Positions 1 to 8,631 of a stretch of DNA of 26,799 bases are shown here, in pieces. How positions within the stretch are numbered: the first letter of the stretch is position 1; every line of letters starts with the position of its first letter. Position numbers and translations under genes: made by a program. The notes beneath the pieces are model-generated. The model was not told the origin of the DNA and ran no database searches. It saw nothing but the letters and a program-made list of their open reading frames with translations. The stretch is from Amoebophrya sp. A120 (lineage: Eukaryota > Sar > Dinophyceae > Syndiniales > Amoebophryaceae): NCBI GenBank assembly GCA_905178155.1, contig CAJINV010000018.1, positions 1,247,562 through 1,274,360 of the forward strand, in the 5' to 3' direction.

Positions 1-1
1 G

Positions 2-238
2 TGGTCGGACTGGTTTCGCGGCCACCTCAACAACGGTTATCAGCTTTTGTACACCGGCACGGGGAACGGGAACCGCGGACCCGGCGGGGGAACGCACTGC
101 GGCTTGGGCGACCGGTGCTACTTCTTCATCAAGTACGGAAACTGCAAGAAGATCCACACAGCGGCCGAGAAGGAGACTTTGCGCAAGAAGCGGGCCGAGT
201 ACGTCGCCAAATTTGGCGAGAACAAGAATCCCCCGTGA
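2..238 (+). CDS. C-terminal part of a retrotransposon gag-like ORF with CCCH zinc knuckle (partial at window start)
   Basis: The frame is open from base 2 to a TGA at 236-238, so the 5' end lies outside the window. The peptide carries a Cys-x5-Cys-x8-Cys-x3-His pattern (codons at 98, 116, 143 and 155), a CCCH-type zinc knuckle, followed by a Lys/Arg/Glu-rich helix. A nucleic-acid-binding zinc motif is expected in the nucleocapsid part of gag. The position directly upstream of, and in the same frame as, the copia pol ORF supports this. The ORF and the pol ORF are separated only by the TGA; no other stop occurs in this frame until 5374. Gag identity is inferred from position plus the zinc motif; a cellular CCCH protein truncated by the window edge is the alternative. 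Confidence 0.55.
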   Translation, partial: WSDWFRGHLNNGYQLLYTGTGNGNRGPGGGTHCGLGDRCYFFIKYGNCKKIHTAAEKETLRKKRAEYVAKFGENKNPP

Positions 239-241
239 CTA
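236..241 (+). promoter_or_regulatory. Candidate leaky stop codon (UGA CUA) between gag-like and pol frames
   Basis: The gag-like and pol frames are the same frame, interrupted only by TGA followed by CTA. UGA followed by CUA is a well-known high-readthrough context in viral and cellular genes. This fits gag-pol expression by stop-codon suppression. The alternative is a single nonsense mutation in what was one continuous gag-pol ORF. Confidence 0.5.
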
Positions 242-3200
242 TCTAGTGGAAACACGAAACGCAGCAGCCGGAAAGAAAACAGCACAGCCACGCGCCGCGA
301 CGTGGCTCCGGCCTGTGCTGCAAAAGATTTTGATGTGAATTCTGCACGACCTGTTCCTTCCCCATGTACAGTTTTCGTTCCACCTTCCAGACCTACAGCG
401 CGCGGCACTTTGCCGCAAGCAAAAACAAGCACTACCAGCACTACCACTACGTCTTCCTCCTCCGAAAGCCTTTTGCAGACGGACGGGAAGAAGATTTCGA
501 CCAAGCGGTCCGGCAGCCTTTTGCAGCCGGAGCGCAACCATGAAGACCGGGAATCGGAGGCAGCTACCGCAGCGGGTAGCGAGCAAGACAAGCAGACGCC
601 AACCGATTTCGGGTCGACTTTGATGATGAAGAACGCATGCAAAAATGAGTGTGAATCTCGTGCAAAAATCCAAAACGTACAGACCAGCACTACCACGGGC
701 AGCAGCGCAGCCGTGGAACGACTAAAACTGGTATACCTTAGCCGGGGCGCCGACCTGGTTACCGCAACACTTTTCGCCTGTTTCGACACTGGGGCAAGCT
801 CACTGGTGTTTCCGGAGGACGGGGCGAATGAACTCGGAGCACAGGTCGTTCAAACCGGACCGAAAAAGACGTGGGAGACGGCCAAGGGAGCAATAGCGGA
901 TTTGGGGTTTTCCAACATTGCGATGCGGCACAGGAAAACGGACGGACGGTGGACCGCGTGGCGACCCGGGTGCTGGCGAGTGCTCCCGGGGCGGTTCCAC
1001 CCTTTGGTGGGTCGAAGCTTTCAGCGGCAGCTAGGGTTCCGCAACGAAACTAGCAACAGCGGGGAGATGCTAGTATTGGCGGGCGATCACCTCCGGGTGA
1101 ACAGTGCGGAGGACATTCTTCTGGTGGAGACAGAGTTCCGGCCCGCAAGCCCGCGGGAACAGGTTTTCTCGATCTTCCTTAGCGGGTTCCTGACCGGCCC
1201 CCAGCCGAAGTCGATCGCCGAGCTTTTTGAACGTTTTCCGCGAATCACGAGGGAGCGCAAAGAGTGGCTAGTGCGGTTGCACTACAACGGCGGCCACTTT
1301 GCGACCCTTGGGGAGAAGATCAAGGACGCTGCAGAGCGGGAATTTTTCGAAGGAATCCGAAAATACGACCTGTGCGAGGAGTGCGCCACCTTCGACAAAA
1401 CGCGCGACATCCTCCACCCGGTGGGGTTTAGCCAGTTCGCAGCACGGCCCCGCCTTCTAGTCGGGGGCGACGCCGTTAGCACCGCCCTTGGGGTGGTCTA
1501 TCACATGTTCGATTTCGGTGCACAGAAGCGGGTCTTGCACCTGATCGACCACCACTTGCCGGAGAAGACGGGCGCGAATTCCGCAAAGCCACCGCCGCAG
1601 GTTCCGGCCGCTCTGCACCGCTTCAAGAGCCGCGCCGGGGGGTTCCCCACTTGCTTCATTTACGACGAGAAAACGGACCAGATCAATGCAGAAGTGGAGG
1701 AGTTCTTGTTGGAGAGTGACATAATTGGCCTGCCCATCCCGTTCAAGTCGCCGCACATGATCGGGAAGGAGGAACGGGCGCACGCGAAGTTCAATAAAAG
1801 TCTGAACAAAATTTTGTTGCTGACCGGGGGGACCAAGATCGCGCTTTTGGAACAGATTGTCGGCCTGCGGGGTGTTTCCAAGGCTATTGCGGATTTCGCG
1901 GACACGGTGTACAACTCGAAGAAGGTCGACGCGGACCAGTTCGAGCTGAAGGAAAAGCTTTTGGACTACTGCGAGGAGTTGTTGAATTCCTGCCCGGGGG
2001 CGCATGGTACATGCTACAGCCCCAACAACCTCGCCCACGGCCACTGCGAGGGCAACGACGACCGGGGGTCGCGCTACATCCTGCAACAGTTCGGGTCGGC
2101 TTTGCAGGAGCAGAAAAAGGCGATGATCGAGGTGCAGTGGAAGGAGATGTTGAGTCGGGTTCGCCGTTTCAACCGCGGATACAAACTGAGCCGCTCCATC
2201 ACGAACATTTCCGAACTAAGGCCGGGCGACACGGTTCGCATTTTGCGGGCCCACGGCAAACAGTCGGAGAACTGGCACGGGGGGAAGGCGCACTGGAGAC
2301 AGACCGGAACGTGCGTTGGGGTGGATCCCCTCAAGGGCGAGGCTTTGGTGAGGCCTTCAGGCAGCAACAAAATTCTTCCCTACCGGGCCGCCCAGGTGAA
2401 GAAATTCGTGATGAGCGCAGAAGAGATTCAGCCCGGGAGACCTTTGGCCGACTACATGACCGCCCCCATTGAGTTCCACCCGCTTCCAGGAATTTCATCG
2501 CCTGAAGACCGCAAGCAACAAGTTTCCGCACCGGGGGCGGTCGGGACAGGCGAAGAAAAGAAGACCACAACTTCCGGGAACAACAGCAAGCTACCAGTCG
2601 CAGCAGCGGCAGAACCGACGTTCCAGCCGCCGCGCAAAATCATAAAGGAGGAACGAAAGCGGGGCCGCCCGCCAAAGCCAAAGCCAGCGTCTACCGTGCA
2701 ACCACTCGAACCTCCGCGACCACCACCAGAAGCAGTTCCGCAGCAAGCTGAGGCGGCCGGCCAGAAGAGAAGCGCGCAGGACCTTCTCGAGGAGGAAATT
2801 TTTGGGTCGCCCATTCCCGCGGAGCCAGCTAGCAAAGCCAGAAGACTGCTGATGACGAGTTGCGACGCGCTCTTCACGCGCGACAAATCTTCACCGGAAA
2901 CAAAAATAGATGACCGCGGCGCGGCTTTTTCCACCTTCAACATCTCCAACGGACCAGTTTACAACTGCGAACTAACCGAGGCGGCACAAGCGTTTGTTGC
3001 GCAAACCAGCACGAAACGAGCGCGGGTGGAGGAGGAAGATGACAAGTTGTTCTTGGTCGAAGCGGACCCGGTGGAGCGCGATCCGGTGCTACGGACGGCG
3101 GGGGACTGGGAGAACCAGCTGAGGGCCATCGAAAGCAACACAAACTTCCTGCAGGACCTGATCACCCAGCGCGGCCGCCAAACAGTCTTCAAGTCATCCT

Positions 3201-5374
3201 TTCGCGATCCGGTAGTAGCGGAAATAAACAAAATCCTAAACGGGCGACCGGTTTCAGGGACGGCGGCGGGCTTCGGGGGTGATGTTTACGTGGTTGAAGC
3301 GAAGGTGTTTCGCAAGGGCTGCCAAGTTCCACCAACTCTTCGCGGGTACGACCAGGCCTTCCGCTTCGGGCACCAAACCCCGTTCCAAGTTTTCGACCCG
3401 AGCCAGGACAGGCCACAGCGGGAAGACCTTCACTTGTTTTTGAAAATCGAGCAGCCGCGGGAGGTGAACTGGGAAGCAGTGACGCCAAACGGGTGCAGCG
3501 TCGAGCTGACGATGGCGCAGATAGACAAATACGGCCTGTGGCACCTGGTGGACGAAGCAAGGGCGGCGGAGGTCAAGGGAATCCAGGCCCTTGGGGTTTT
3601 CGACATGGGCAGCCAGCAAGACGACAGGCCGGCCGGGGCCTCTGTGGTGGCGAGCCGGATCGTCTTCACTTTGAAGTTCAATTCCGGGAAATTTGTCAAG
3701 GCCAAGATGCGGTGGTGCGCGAAGGGCTTCATGGATTCCCGCTTGGAGGGCGGGAAGTTGGAGAAGCGTTGCCACACCCTCTGCGACAGTTCCCTGCTGG
3801 TGATTTTGCACTGGCTAAGCAAGCACAACAAGCTGGCAAACATCGCGGACATCAGCCAGGCTTTTTTGCGCGGGGACCTTTTGCTCGACCCCGTCTGGCT
3901 GGAGATCCCCACCGCGATCCAAGGCAACACGGCTTTCGGCTTCCAGGCGAAGTACATAAAGCTTCGCCGCTGCTTGTACGGGCTTGCGGATGCCCCTTTA
4001 GCGTGGCAAAAAGTTCTTTTTAGGAGCTTGAAAGAAGCAGGGTGGCGGCAGGACCTGCAAGACCCGTGCTTGTGGTACTTCCCCAAGGAGAAAGCAGAAC
4101 CAGCAGCGGCAGACGAGAAACGAACCACCGGAACCGAAGCCGGGCCAGAGGAGACGCCCGCGGAGCCAAGTGGCGACGAGGAGAGGAGAAACGCAAACCC
4201 GCTGCTGCGCAGCAGCATCGACGACCCCTTGCTCGAGGAGCAAGAAATAGAGGGGATTTTGGGTGTTCACGTGGATGACACCATCTACGGCGGGTCGCAG
4301 CGCGCACACGAAAGTTTGGAAAAGGTCTTCGAACAGTTCCCGCCAGGAAGCCGGACCTGCCTGCAGCCGGGGGACAGCGACAATTTCTGCGGCCGCTCCA
4401 TCAAATGCACCAAGCACGGCGAGTTGCTGCCAGAGGAGAAAAAGAAAAACGGTTTCGAGCTGAAAGAGGGGGAGAAGATCGTCGCGGGCGCGGATTCGGA
4501 CTGCGCGTTGGCGTTCGAAGTCGGGCAACAATCTTTCATCCGAACCATGTCCCCGATCACCGAAGACGAAGTACAGAAATTCTTCGCAAACAGAAGGAGA
4601 AAATCGCCGCTGCGGAGGGCGATCGGGGAGCTTATGTGGGTCACAAAATGCCAGGTGAGTTTTGTGGCCAACATTTGCATCCTCGCCGGCATGGTGAACG
4701 ACGAAGCGGAGGAAGAGGAGTACAGCGCGCTAGTGGCGGAGGTTAATGACTTGATCGGGCAAGTCAAGGAGCACGCGGGCGACGCCATACACATCCGACC
4801 AACTTCCCAAGCCCCAGATGTAATTCTTGGCTTGGTAGACGCGTCGCTGGTGCCGCGGCTCGGTGCGCTAGTGTGCTTGCTGAACAAAGAGAAGGCTGCT
4901 GCGGGACAGGGCGAGGACGGGAAACAAGAGTTGGTCTACAACATGATTACGCACTACAGCTCCAAACCTTCCAGAGTTTTTAGCAGTTCCACAAGTGCGG
5001 AACTGCTTGCCATCCGCCTGATCATCAGCGAGCTTTTGTACTTTCGCGGAATTTGTGTTTCCGCTGGCCTCACCCTGTCGGTGCAGCCGCTGGTGATCTG
5101 CACCGACTCCAACAACATCGTCCGCAGCAGCAGCAGCACCATGATCCGGGCACCTAGTGAACGCAATTTGCGGGCGGACTACAACTTTATTTCGCGGCTC
5201 ATCCAGGACGGCGACTTGCTGTTGTGGCATATCAAGGGCGCGGCGAACCCGAGCGATATATTGACGAAGCAGGTGGAAAAATGCAACCTGGAGATGGTTC
5301 GGGAGTTTTTGCAGCACCACAAAGCGCAGTTTGCGCTTCCGCCGGAGGTGCTGTGCATGCTGGGGGACGGTTGA
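239..5374 (+). CDS. Ty1/copia retrotransposon pol polyprotein (protease, integrase, RT, RNase H)
   Basis: One uninterrupted frame; the first GTG is at 302 and residues are numbered from there (1690 aa). Domains in order: aspartic protease with DTGAS at about residue 162; HHCC zinc-binding integrase N-domain (His-x4-His at 327, CEEC at 358-361); integrase core with likely Asp390, Asp455 and Glu490/491 in IGKEERAH; a Pro/Lys-rich linker with an AT-hook-like KRGRPP near 787; copia-type reverse transcriptase (RVT_2) with ADISQAFLRGDLL (Asp1183) and HVDDT (Asp1325, Asp1326); RNase H with Asp1513, Glu1567 (SAELLA), Asp1602 (TDSNN) and a C-terminal NPSDILTK. The order PR-INT-RT-RH is diagnostic of Ty1/copia. 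The RT box has His where Tyr or Phe is usual. All catalytic residues are present, so the copy looks recently active. It is probably translated by readthrough of the TGA at 236-238 rather than from its own start. Confidence 0.93.
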   Translation, partial: LSSGNTKRSSRKENSTATRRDVAPACAAKDFDVNSARPVPSPCTVFVPPSRPTARGTLPQAKTSTTSTTTTSSSSESLLQTDGKKISTKRSGSLLQPERNHEDRESEAATAAGSEQDKQTPTDFGSTLMMKNACKNECESRAKIQNVQTSTTTGSSAAVERLKLVYLSRGADLVTATLFACFDTGASSLVFPEDGANELGAQVVQTGPKKTWETAKGAIADLGFSNIAMRHRKTDGRWTAWRPGCWRVLPGRFHPLVGRSFQRQLGFRNETSNSGEMLVLAGDHLRVNSAEDILLVETEFRPASPREQVFSIFLSGFLTGPQPKSIAELFERFPRITRERKEWLVRLHYNGGHFATLGEKIKDAAEREFFEGIRKYDLCEECATFDKTRDILHPVGFSQFAARPRLLVGGDAVSTALGVVYHMFDFGAQKRVLHLIDHHLPEKTGANSAKPPPQVPAALHRFKSRAGGFPTCFIYDEKTDQINAEVEEFLLESDIIGLPIPFKSPHMIGKEERAHAKFNKSLNKILLLTGGTKIALLEQIVGLRGVSKAIADFADTVYNSKKVDADQFELKEKLLDYCEELLNSCPGAHGTCYSPNNLAHGHCEGNDDRGSRYILQQFGSALQEQKKAMIEVQWKEMLSRVRRFNRGYKLSRSITNISELRPGDTVRILRAHGKQSENWHGGKAHWRQTGTCVGVDPLKGEALVRPSGSNKILPYRAAQVKKFVMSAEEIQPGRPLADYMTAPIEFHPLPGISSPEDRKQQVSAPGAVGTGEEKKTTTSGNNSKLPVAAAAEPTFQPPRKIIKEERKRGRPPKPKPASTVQPLEPPRPPPEAVPQQAEAAGQKRSAQDLLEEEIFGSPIPAEPASKARRLLMTSCDALFTRDKSSPETKIDDRGAAFSTFNISNGPVYNCELTEAAQAFVAQTSTKRARVEEEDDKLFLVEADPVERDPVLRTAGDWENQLRAIESNTNFLQDLITQRGRQTVFKSSFRDPVVAEINKILNGRPVSGTAAGFGGDVYVVEAKVFRKGCQVPPTLRGYDQAFRFGHQTPFQVFDPSQDRPQREDLHLFLKIEQPREVNWEAVTPNGCSVELTMAQIDKYGLWHLVDEARAAEVKGIQALGVFDMGSQQDDRPAGASVVASRIVFTLKFNSGKFVKAKMRWCAKGFMDSRLEGGKLEKRCHTLCDSSLLVILHWLSKHNKLANIADISQAFLRGDLLLDPVWLEIPTAIQGNTAFGFQAKYIKLRRCLYGLADAPLAWQKVLFRSLKEAGWRQDLQDPCLWYFPKEKAEPAAADEKRTTGTEAGPEETPAEPSGDEERRNANPLLRSSIDDPLLEEQEIEGILGVHVDDTIYGGSQRAHESLEKVFEQFPPGSRTCLQPGDSDNFCGRSIKCTKHGELLPEEKKKNGFELKEGEKIVAGADSDCALAFEVGQQSFIRTMSPITEDEVQKFFANRRRKSPLRRAIGELMWVTKCQVSFVANICILAGMVNDEAEEEEYSALVAEVNDLIGQVKEHAGDAIHIRPTSQAPDVILGLVDASLVPRLGALVCLLNKEKAAAGQGEDGKQELVYNMITHYSSKPSRVFSSSTSAELLAIRLIISELLYFRGICVSAGLTLSVQPLVICTDSNNIVRSSSSTMIRAPSERNLRADYNFISRLIQDGDLLLWHIKGAANPSDILTKQVEKCNLEMVREFLQHHKAQFALPPEVLCMLGDG

Positions 5375-5506
5375 ATTTTATAACCCGAACCGCCGGCCGG
5401 GGAGGCCGTCGCGGTTTTGTTTCTCTTTTTGGCTGTTGAGTGTCCGCGGAAGCTCCACAACTATGAGCTCAACTTCAAGTAAGATTTTTAGTAAAAAAAA
5501 AAACCC

Positions 5507-5530
5507 TTCGCGCGACCTGAATCGCGCGAA
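5507..5530. repeat. Perfect 9-bp inverted repeat (hairpin) after pol
   Basis: TTCGCGCGA, a 6-base loop CCTGAA, then TCGCGCGAA. It lies about 130 bases after the pol stop, directly after an A-run, in an AT-rich context, so the GC-rich stem stands out. An RNA element in the retrotransposon 3' region is possible; function unknown. Confidence 0.6.
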
Positions 5531-6273
5531 AAGCAGCTGACAGCTTAACCCGCGGCACCTTGTAGCTCTATCGGTTTTCAAATATAATCATGTTGCATTT
5601 TTCAACTTCCAACTTCGGTTTTATTTTTGTATGATATCTACCAGACATAGTGCGAAACTCGCGTTCTCAGGCTTACAGAGCACCTTCCAGCCAGGTCCTC
5701 GACCACTATAAAAACCTTCTCTTTCGTTTCGTCGCCTCATGTAAGATTTCAGAAAAAGTAATCTAAATCTCGTTTCTACTGCCGCAAGACCTTTTTCATT
5801 TTGTAGAAAAAGTTCCAGAAAAATGAACTACTTCTTCTTTATTTCTCCTTCCTGTTCTCCTCCAGACACGGCGAGAACAGGAGTTTTGTACCTTTCAGAA
5901 CTAATCCAGAAAAATGAAGTTTTCCATGCTGTTTCGCACTTCGTTATCGTTTCTTTGTACTTTTGGCATTGCACTCTTCACATGAGGTTCTCGGTCTTCT
6001 ACATGACTTTGCACTCAGGCACTTTCTCCAATCTGTCATGCTCTTTTGTACAAAACTCTCTAGGTTCGATGTCTTCTAGCAAAAAAATATCGTCGTGTAC
6101 AATTTCAAAAAAAACTCTATCTCCGTGTACAGTTTACACCTTCGTCTGTCGGCATCTCTTCCCGCTAAGGAAGCTAGTTTCGTGGTCACCGTTTCGAGGT
6201 CAACTGTTTTTATCTTGTGGTGATAGGTTTCACCATCTCGTGGTCAATTTTTCGAGGACAAAAAAAAACTAGT

Positions 6274-6360
6274 ATACTGCTATCGAGGACACGGGGTGCA
6301 AGGGCACCAAGTACGAGGACACAAGCAGGTGCCAGGGCACCTATTTCGGGGACACAAAGA
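6274..6360. repeat. Degenerate short tandem repeat, GAGGACAC / AGGGCACC units
   Basis: GAGGACAC-like octamers (6285, 6313 and a GGGGACAC near 6349) alternate with AGGGCACC (near 6300 and 6334), giving roughly 30-base units. Related words (cgaggtcaac, cgaggacaaa) occur just upstream between 6190 and 6265. Confidence 0.5.
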
Positions 6361-6443
6361 AAACGTCTCTTCCGCTCCTGGCCCATACGACAATAGGTTT
6401 ACTACTTTTTCCTTTTTGCTCCAGCGCAAAAAAACTTATTTTT

Positions 6444-6454
6444 GAGAAGGGGGG
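6444..6454 (+). promoter_or_regulatory. Putative polypurine tract, immediately before the 3' LTR
   Basis: GAGAAGGGGGG is followed directly by TGTAACA, the layout expected for plus-strand priming next to an LTR that begins with TG. It lies 1.07 kb after pol. No second LTR copy is in the window, so the assignment rests on this motif alone. Confidence 0.55.
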
Positions 6455-7159
6455 TGTAACAATTGTGGTGTTGGTGGGGTGCACACCACCAGCGCCACAA
6501 ACTGTGATGCCTGCGCCTGTAAGTAGATCGTAGATTTTACAGCGTTAAGCCAGTCGCGTCGTACTTAGCCTTCTAGGGTCGTAGTCGTATGCCAGGAGTG
6601 GGGGGAGAGAATCGGAAGGCACAAGAGAGAACTCCGTGTGGTAAGATCGTACTCAGGTCGTAGCTCGTGGATGTCCGCATGCTGGCACACAAGGAAGAAC
6701 TTCATGCACAATGTGACTGCACTGGGGTGCTCTTTAGGTTGGTTCTACTATCTCGAGTTCCGGACGAAGGTCGTCTGGTGGTTCTGCCGCATCTGGGAAG
6801 CGTGTTCCTAGTGCGTTGCTAAGATAGTTCGATGCTATTTAACAGCCGTGTTTGCCGGGTATTCCATAAGAAAAATCCCCTCCTTTGTCCAAATTTTTCT
6901 GTGTTTTTGTGGAGATCAAAAATTTTGAAAAATTATTGACGTGGTGAATCCCAGGTAAAATACAATGAAAATTATGCAGGTGGGCAGTGTTAGATGTCAG
7001 CCCGCCATCTCTTTCCATCTGTAAGAGTTTACTGAATTCATTGGGTCGGTCTTTGAGTAATTTTACAAAAAGGCACAGATTGTATAAAATTTCTGATGTT
7101 GTAAATACCCTTAGGAATAAGATTGAAGGATATATGTGAAATGCAAAAGATGCATGCTT
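6455..7159. other. Probable 3' LTR start and flanking DNA; end not resolved
   Basis: Sequence begins TGTAAC after the polypurine tract. No matching 5' LTR is present, so the right LTR edge and the host duplication cannot be placed. No coding frame of note. Words resembling the family D introner end (aaaaatcccctcct near 6870) occur once, without an inverted partner. Confidence 0.35.
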
Positions 7160-8400
7160 TTAAGCGCTGTCGTCATCTCCTGACTCAGAAAAGGCTGGGG
7201 CTTCCGCCTTTTGTGTAATTTTCTGAAATCGCGAAACGATTGGGCCATGCTCCCCCCCCCCCGAGGCTTGGGCCATCTTATCTTTTAGGGTGGCGATTGG
7301 CCTCCGTCGATCGAGAAGGAGCGCACGCCCCGCCGTGGCTCCCTTTCCATATCCTATCCCATGCGGGAACGGCATGCCTGGCCCGCATGGTGCGCAAACA
7401 CTTACAGCGCGAATTCGCACCAATCGCGTCTCTTATGCGGACGGCTTTGGGCACCTGCGCCGATGAATTGGGTGCGCAAAAGCATAGACGCTGCGCCCTA
7501 TCGTCGCGCTTCATCGGGGCCCGACGCCGGTTCTTCCCGCGCGAGCCGGCGCTGGTTATGCAGTGGCCCGATGGCGCAAAAGGGCCGCGGCGTTGCCGGC
7601 AAGTTCGCCAAGCGACCGCGGGCGGACTTTCGCAGGCGGGGCGGGTAGCCGCGTCGAAAGGTCGCCCGCGCGGGCGCTCCCCGAGGCTGTGCGCTGCTTC
7701 CGCGCCGGATCGTCTCGGGCGAGCGCGATCGGGGCGGGTCCCGGCCGGCGCGGCGGCCCGCGGCGGTTCCCCGCCCCGCGGTTAGAGTTTCCGGAACCCC
7801 GATGCGAGCAAGTCTTTAGCCCCCCGGCGATGCGCCCAGAGCGTGACGCCCGCGGGCGGCTGTGCCTTGCGCCCCCCGCCCCCTCAACAGCACCGCCGCG
7901 CGCGATTGCGCGGGGCGGAGGCAGCTCGTCGGACGGCGTCGCGTTTGCCTCCCCTGGTGCCGCGCCTCTAGGGCGCGGGCCGGCTCGTTTCTTTCCCGCG
8001 CCTTTGCCCGCCGCCGGGCCCGACGAGGCGGCAAGGCCCGGCTTGGCAAGGCACAATCTCGCGCGATGAACTCGGCTACGTCGCACGACAAGGCTACGAG
8101 AGCCGCAGTTTTTCGCGCCGGTGTTCGTTTGCTAGATCGGTCGCGGCCCCGGACGGCCACGCCACCCTTCCCTGCGCCGCGGCAGCCCGAGTTCCTGACT
8201 TGTTTGTTCGTGTTCCTGCTTTGGGCCCAGCTTTGGACAAGCAAACGATCCGGCAATCGAGGGAAAGCCATTTCGTACGTGGCCCACCTATTTTCCAGAT
8301 CCACCTAGAATCGTCAGGTCCAAGGCATCAATGCAGCAGCGCTCGGCCGGATGCGAAATCCTATGGCGCGTCGCTTGTTCATCCTTCCTAGCGGCAGGTT
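7160..8400. other. GC-rich island without a recognised gene
   Basis: From about 7240 to 8200 the base composition rises sharply (very GC-rich, with a C10-11 run near 7251) against the AT-rich DNA before it. Frames stay open on both strands and overlap one another (for example 7240-7785 +, 7556-8086 -, 7816-8304 -), which is what GC-rich DNA does by chance. Their Arg/Ala/Pro/Gly-rich translations show no domain. I saw no rRNA or tRNA signature. A repeat, a transferred GC-rich fragment or a degraded structural RNA region are possible. Confidence 0.4.
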
Positions 8401-8631
8401 GCGCTGCGCTAGGGTGAGTGGATAAACGTATGCAGAAAAGTAGTTGACACTCCGCTCGGTGTAGCAAGCCAGCCCACGACCGGGCTGCTACAGTGCTGTT
8501 ATTACCGAGGTTCTTTGCACGGGAGACGGTTCTACTGCGGCCGATAATCGTCGACAATTGCGAAGAGGAAAAAGAAGAGAAATTTGTCCACGTCGATCCC
8601 TCGCTTGTTTTATCACGGCACCCCAACTACG

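Larger units (their letters stand above)
5375..6443. other. Non-coding tail of the retrotransposon between pol and polypurine tract
   Basis: About 1 kb, much more AT-rich than pol. The only sizeable frame (5823-6272, 149 codons) is low-complexity Phe/Ser/Cys-rich with no recognisable domain, and I do not call it. The tract contains a perfect 9-bp hairpin at 5507-5530, A-rich runs, and degenerate short repeats around 6270-6360. No envelope-like gene is visible. Confidence 0.5.

Noticed and set aside
118-789. Minus-strand frame of 223 codons over gag/pol
   Set aside because: Lies opposite the pol reading frame, which has conserved protease and integrase motifs; a shadow frame.
5823-6272. 149-codon frame after pol as an envelope-like gene
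   Set aside because: Low-complexity Phe/Ser/Cys-rich translation of AT-rich DNA, no signal peptide or domain; better read as retrotransposon non-coding tail.
7240-8308. Several 150-180 codon frames on both strands in the GC-rich island
   Set aside because: They overlap each other in all directions, are Arg/Ala/Pro-rich and lack domains; expected by chance in GC-rich DNA.
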